Below, in pieces: positions 7,154 to 10,448 of a stretch of 10,448 nucleotides of DNA. The stretch lies in NCBI GenBank assembly GCA_016929205.1, contig JAFGJF010000196.1, positions 1 to 10,448 on the forward strand, in the 5' to 3' direction. The position numbers were made by a program, and so were the translations under genes. How positions within the stretch are numbered: position 1 is the first letter of the stretch; the number at the start of each line of letters is the position of its first letter. The notes beneath the pieces were generated by a model. That model did not search any database and was not told the origin of the DNA. It worked only from the letters and a program-made list of their open reading frames with translations. This stretch comes from Anaerolineae bacterium (GTDB taxonomy: Bacteria > Chloroflexota > Anaerolineae > JAFGEY01).

Positions 7154-7195
7154 TTTGTATGTACAAATTGTATCCTGGTCGAACTCGGGGATAAA
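7154..7195 (-). promoter_or_regulatory. Candidate glk promoter with an operator-like dyad at the start site
   Basis: The minus strand carries TTTATC (7195-7190), 17 bp, then TACAAT (7172-7167); the -10 is good and the -35 weak. Directly downstream is a perfect 6-bp dyad with a 2-bp spacer, TTTGTA-TG-TACAAA on the plus strand (7154-7167). Its centre is where transcription should begin (about 7160). A repressor dimer bound there would block initiation. The GTA...TAC arms recall GntR-type sites, but the regulator is unidentified. Confidence 0.4.
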
Positions 7196-7215
7196 ACCAT
7201 CTCACAGGCTTGAGA
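7194..7215 (-). terminator. Weak candidate terminator after the FHA gene
   Basis: Read on the minus strand just after the FHA stop: TCTCA, a 6-nt loop, TGAGA, then TGG and TTTT. The stem is only five pairs and the T run short, so termination would be partial. It overlaps the putative -35 region of glk. Confidence 0.25.
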
Positions 7216-7217
7216 AT

Positions 7218-8438
7218 CTAAACCGAAGTGATGACAAATTTCTCAATGACATCAAAGGCCAACGTATACCCCCCTAGCCACAGATGCTGCCCAGGATAGA
7301 TAGGTTCTGGAGATTCGGGGGATATCCTTTTGCCGTTCACCTTGGTGCGGTTGGTGCTCCCCAGGTCTTCGATCAGGAATCGTTCGCCCTGCCGGATCAA
7401 CCTGGCGTGTCGCCGGGATACCGTACCCGCCGCTGCCGCTTCATTACCGAGGTCAATGTCCGGCTGCGCCTCCAGGCTGGCATCGGCGCGACCGATGAGG
7501 ATCGCGTCTTTGTCCGGTATGGGGAAATAGCGACCCGTATAGGTGACGTACAGGAAACACTGCCCGTGCGAAAGAGGCATTCGCCACAGAGCCGGCACAA
7601 TGTCAAAGTAAAAGGAACACAGCCCGAACCACACTTCGTCACCAATGGTCAGGGTGTGCATCTTGCCCGGTTCGAGCGTCTGGTCATTGATCGAGGTGCC
7701 GTTGCTGCCTCTCAGATCTTCGATCACGTATTGTCCCTGATAAGCTACGATCTTGGCGTGGCAACGTGACACACCTTGAGCCTGGCTGTTCTCAAAGCTC
7801 AAATCGACATCGGGAACGGCCTTGGCACTGGGATCAAAACGCCCCAACACAAACTCGCCATCTTGAGGAAGCAGAATACGATGTCCGTTCACCCGGGACA
7901 CAAGCATCCGAGGCCCTGGCCTGGCCTCAGCAACCCTTTTTGGACGCACGGCCTTGGGGTAACGAATCACTTGCTCCAGGATCGACTCAATCTCTTCTTC
8001 TTGTGGTGGTTCGGCCCCCTTTTCCTGCCCCACTTGCGCTGCCTGACTCGTTGGCTGGAGACGCTCAGCCGTAGAAGGACGTGGTTTTTGCTCAAAGGGC
8101 GCTGTGCCCAGCTCTGTCGTAGACCGGCCCCGCTTCTCGGCAGATTGAGGTTTCTCGGCGCGAACGGCCGGAGCCTCCGGCGCAGCAGGTTCTTCTCCAC
8201 GCTTGAGACGATCCAGCAAACCACCTTTTCGAGGCTGGGAGGCGGTCGCAGATGCCTGCTCGCGTCGCAATAACAAGCAGTTGGGCTGCAGCATATCCCA
8301 CATGTCCTGGGTATCACGCTGGGACTCGAACGCACGCGCTACCGCGCGCTTGGTCGCCGGAGTCAGTTTGGATTCTTGAATGCATTGCGCACGGGTTTGG
8401 GGAGGACACGGACGACAGAGATATTTGTATTGTGCCAT
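7218..8438 (-). CDS. Protein with two FHA domains and an N-terminal cysteine module (406 aa)
   Basis: FHA domains bind phosphothreonine peptides and act as adaptors in Ser/Thr-kinase signalling. FHA1 spans about 178-280, with VLGRFD (198-202), SRCHAKIV (224-231) and DLRGSNGTSIN (241-251). FHA2 spans about 298-396, with LIGRAD (314-319), SRRHARLI (341-348) and DLGSTNRTKVNG (358-369). The phosphopeptide-contacting Arg, Ser/His and Asn positions look present in both. The N-terminal 60 residues form a separate module with C8-x2-C11-x7-C19 and C54, followed by a Pro/Glu/Ala-rich, probably disordered linker (about 60-175) containing many Ser/Thr residues that could be phosphorylated. There is no signal peptide or membrane segment, so it should be cytoplasmic. 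No kinase or phosphatase is visible in the window. It is transcribed from a clear promoter divergent from the ABC exporter; a link to the exporter is only positional. Confidence 0.88.
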   Translation of the reverse strand: MAQYKYLCRPCPPQTRAQCIQESKLTPATKRAVARAFESQRDTQDMWDMLQPNCLLLRREQASATASQPRKGGLLDRLKRGEEPAAPEAPAVRAEKPQSAEKRGRSTTELGTAPFEQKPRPSTAERLQPTSQAAQVGQEKGAEPPQEEEIESILEQVIRYPKAVRPKRVAEARPGPRMLVSRVNGHRILLPQDGEFVLGRFDPSAKAVPDVDLSFENSQAQGVSRCHAKIVAYQGQYVIEDLRGSNGTSINDQTLEPGKMHTLTIGDEVWFGLCSFYFDIVPALWRMPLSHGQCFLYVTYTGRYFPIPDKDAILIGRADASLEAQPDIDLGNEAAAAGTVSRRHARLIRQGERFLIEDLGSTNRTKVNGKRISPESPEPIYPGQHLWLGGYTLAFDVIEKFVITSV

Positions 8439-8489
8439 TCTGTTCTCTCAACTCAAGTTGTTACTGTATGGTCTACCTTCTCTCACCCT

Positions 8490-8518
8490 ATTATAACACC
8501 AAACGCACACATCGTCCA
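8490..8518 (-). promoter_or_regulatory. Sigma70-type promoter for the FHA gene
   Basis: The minus strand reads TGGACG (8518-8513; 4 of 6), exactly 17 bp, then TATAAT (8495-8490; perfect). Initiation near 8483 gives a leader of about 45 nt. That leader contains a CAACT-CA-AGTTG dyad (8449-8460) close to the start codon, which could form a small hairpin. Confidence 0.65.
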
Positions 8519-8540
8519 TTCGATTCAACCATGATCGAAA

Positions 8541-8569
8541 TTGACATCTAGGCATAGTCGGGGTACACT
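8541..8569 (+). promoter_or_regulatory. Sigma70-type promoter for the ABC exporter gene
   Basis: The plus strand has a perfect TTGACA (8541-8546), a 17-bp spacer and TACACT (8564-8569; 4 of 6). Transcription should start near 8576, just before the GGGGAG ribosome site at 8577-8582, so the leader would be only about 10-12 nt. The -35 element lies 22 bp from that of the divergent FHA promoter. Confidence 0.65.
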
Positions 8570-8587
8570 TGTTCTAGGGGAGAAATG

Positions 8588-10448
8588 ATGCCGGAACAAA
8601 AGGTGTTGAAGAAAACGAATCCTGCCGGAACCGCGCCGCAACGAAAAGGCCGGCCCAAACGTGAGTTTGTGGTTGAGAATGAATATCACTACAACCGTTC
8701 GGGAGCAGTGCGCTGGATCGTCTCACATACGATGCGCTACCCGCTGCTGCCCCTGCTGGGGATCGCCATGGCAGCCCTCTCTAACTGGCTGGGCAGCCGG
8801 GCGCCGATCTATATGGGCCAGGCCGTGGATCACGTGTTTAGCCCGGACCGCAGTCTGAACAGGTTGGTCACCTTGTCGTTGATCGTGCTGGGTCTACGCC
8901 TGGGAACAGCGGCAGTAAATATGCTGCGCGGCGTATTCACCGAGTTTGTTGCCCAGAGGCTCGAACGCGATGCCCGGGAAGAGTTGTACATCAGCTTGCT
9001 CGGCAAAAGCCTGACCTTTCACAGCCGCCAGCGGATCGGCGATCTGATGGCCCGTGCCACCAACGACGTGCGTCAACTCAACTTTATGTTCAGCCCCGGC
9101 TTGCGGCTGATCCTGTCATCGCTGATGAGCTTGATTATGCCGATCATCGCCATTGCCTCTATCGACGCCGAACTGTTGATCGTGCCGCTGATCTTTTGTC
9201 TGGTCCTGGCACTGACGGTCTGGGACTATACGCGGCGCCTCAACCCGGTGGCTGAAGAACAACGCCGGCAGTTTGGCACGATGAACGCCGGATTGGCCGA
9301 GGCAGTAAGTGGAATCGAGGTGGTCAAGGCCAACGCCCAGGAAGAGCAGGAACAAAAAAAGTTTTTCGAAAACGCAGACAAGTTCCGCAGACTATCTGTC
9401 CGCCAGGGAGAGATCCAGGCCTGGTATCTACCCTTGCTGGCTTATTACATCATGCTTGCCGCAGCGTTTATGCACGCCCTGTTTCTCTATACGCAAGGCG
9501 GGCTGACCATCGGCCAGGTCATTGCTTTTATGAGCTTGCTGGGGCTGCTCCAGTTCCCGACCTTTATCTCTATCTTTACCTTTACCCTGGTGCAACTCGG
9601 CGTGGCAGGTGCGCGGCGTATCCTCGATCTGATCAAAACGGAAACCGAACTCGACCAGAACCGAGAGGGGATCAGCCAAGACATGCGGGGGCACGTGGTC
9701 TTTGATAACGTCAGTTTTGCCTACAATGGCACGCCGGTGCTTAAAAACATCAGTTTTGAGGCCAAGCCCGGAGAAACCATTGCCATCGTCGGGCAGACCG
9801 GATCCGGCAAAACGACGTTAACCCGGTTGATCAATCGCATCTATGATGTCACATTAGGACAGGTTCGCGTTGATGGCGTTGACGTGCGCGATTGGAACAT
9901 TGCTTCGCTGCGCTCGCAGATCTCGACCATCGAGCAGGATATCTTTTTGTTTGCCCGTTCGATCCGCGAAAACATCGCCTTTGGTGTAGGCCAGCAGATT
10001 AAACAGACCGAGATCGAACACTGTGCCAGGGAGGCGCAGGCACACGCATTCATCACACATTTCGAACAGGGCTACGATACCGAGGTTGGCGAGCGCGGCG
10101 TCACGCTTTCCGGCGGGCAACGACAGCGCATTGCCATTGCCCGCGCCTTTCTCACCGACCCGCGCATCCTGGTTCTCGACGACTCGACCAGCGCCATCGA
10201 CAGTGCAACGGAAGATCAAATCCAGGCGGCAATGTACAAGGTGCAAAAGGGACGGACCACATTCATCATCACCCACCGCCTGTCGCAGATCCGCTGGGCT
10301 GACCGGATCCTGGTGCTGCGACGCGGCGAACTGGTTGATCAGGGCGCGCACGACGAACTGATCCGCCGCTGCTCGGCCTACCGACGCATCTTTAGCCGCT
10401 ATGACGTAGACCTGCCACCGCTCGAACAAGAGGCGTGCTATCTAGAGA
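8588..10448 (+). CDS. ABC exporter half-transporter, TMD-NBD fusion (3' end off the window)
   Basis: The frame is open from 8588 to the edge (620 residues, no stop), already about full length for the family. After a basic N-terminus (1-50) comes a six-helix exporter membrane domain (about 51-340), with hydrophobic stretches near 51-68, 93-113, 172-190, 195-212, 280-301 and 309-335 and the coupling segment RIGDLMARATNDV (149-161). The ATPase domain has Walker A GQTGSGKTT (402-410), Q-loop Q450, signature LSGGQRQR (507-514), Walker B ILVLDDSTSAID (527-538) and H-loop His563. The residue after the Walker B Asp is Asp532 rather than the catalytic Glu, as in the degenerate half of heterodimeric exporters such as TM287/288. 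A partner gene with DEATSA is expected downstream. Tandem ATGs exist at 8585 and 8588; the second gives 5 nt of spacing from GGGGAG and is preferred. Substrate may be a lipid, peptide or drug, and cannot be told. Confidence 0.92.
   Translation, partial: MPEQKVLKKTNPAGTAPQRKGRPKREFVVENEYHYNRSGAVRWIVSHTMRYPLLPLLGIAMAALSNWLGSRAPIYMGQAVDHVFSPDRSLNRLVTLSLIVLGLRLGTAAVNMLRGVFTEFVAQRLERDAREELYISLLGKSLTFHSRQRIGDLMARATNDVRQLNFMFSPGLRLILSSLMSLIMPIIAIASIDAELLIVPLIFCLVLALTVWDYTRRLNPVAEEQRRQFGTMNAGLAEAVSGIEVVKANAQEEQEQKKFFENADKFRRLSVRQGEIQAWYLPLLAYYIMLAAAFMHALFLYTQGGLTIGQVIAFMSLLGLLQFPTFISIFTFTLVQLGVAGARRILDLIKTETELDQNREGISQDMRGHVVFDNVSFAYNGTPVLKNISFEAKPGETIAIVGQTGSGKTTLTRLINRIYDVTLGQVRVDGVDVRDWNIASLRSQISTIEQDIFLFARSIRENIAFGVGQQIKQTEIEHCAREAQAHAFITHFEQGYDTEVGERGVTLSGGQRQRIAIARAFLTDPRILVLDDSTSAIDSATEDQIQAAMYKVQKGRTTFIITHRLSQIRWADRILVLRRGELVDQGAHDELIRRCSAYRRIFSRYDVDLPPLEQEACYLE

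Noticed and set aside
8252..8551. A 99-codon plus-strand frame in the divergent region
   Set aside because: Most of it is antisense to the FHA gene and the rest covers the two promoters; no family motif or ribosome site.

Overview
The window reads as a chromosomal segment of a GC-rich bacterium. It is most likely a member of the Chloroflexi (Anaerolineae/Caldilineae-like). The lineage call rests on family resemblance: a very large MalT-type STAND/LuxR regulator with the WLSLDEGDNDP box, a small WFDGL...GPV.DQAAL protein of the kind I associate with that phylum, and a double-FHA protein. This is recognition from memory and was not searched.

Layout: five complete genes and two edge-truncated genes. 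Six lie on the minus strand and one on the plus strand. Reading along the minus strand from 8438 down to 1: a two-FHA-domain protein with an N-terminal cysteine module (8438-7218); a group-A glucokinase (7135-6146); a 945-residue MalT-like LuxR regulator (6102-3265), 43 nt after glucokinase; a 119-nt gap; an 82-residue small protein (3145-2897); a pyruvate-phosphate-dikinase-like enzyme built like rifampicin phosphotransferase or PigC (2895-496), starting 1 nt after the stop of the small gene; a 93-nt gap holding a long hairpin; and the first 134 residues of a condensation-domain protein ending on its HHxxxD motif (402-1). On the plus strand from 8588, an ABC exporter half-transporter runs off the right edge with no stop seen.

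The 8439-8584 gap holds two back-to-back sigma70-type promoters driving the FHA gene leftward and the exporter rightward. The exporter promoter (TTGACA, 17 bp, TACACT) sits so close to the gene that the mRNA leader should be only about 10 nt.

How the genes may work together is inference. Glucokinase and the MalT-like regulator look like one transcription unit and suggest sugar sensing tied to sugar phosphorylation. The small protein, the ATP-grasp/swivelling-His enzyme and the condensation-domain protein look like a second unit, and their combination recalls natural-product or lipid assembly more than central metabolism. The exporter carries Asp in place of the Walker B catalytic Glu, which predicts one half of a heterodimeric pump whose partner lies just outside the window. 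No RNA genes, CRISPR arrays or insertion sequences were seen.
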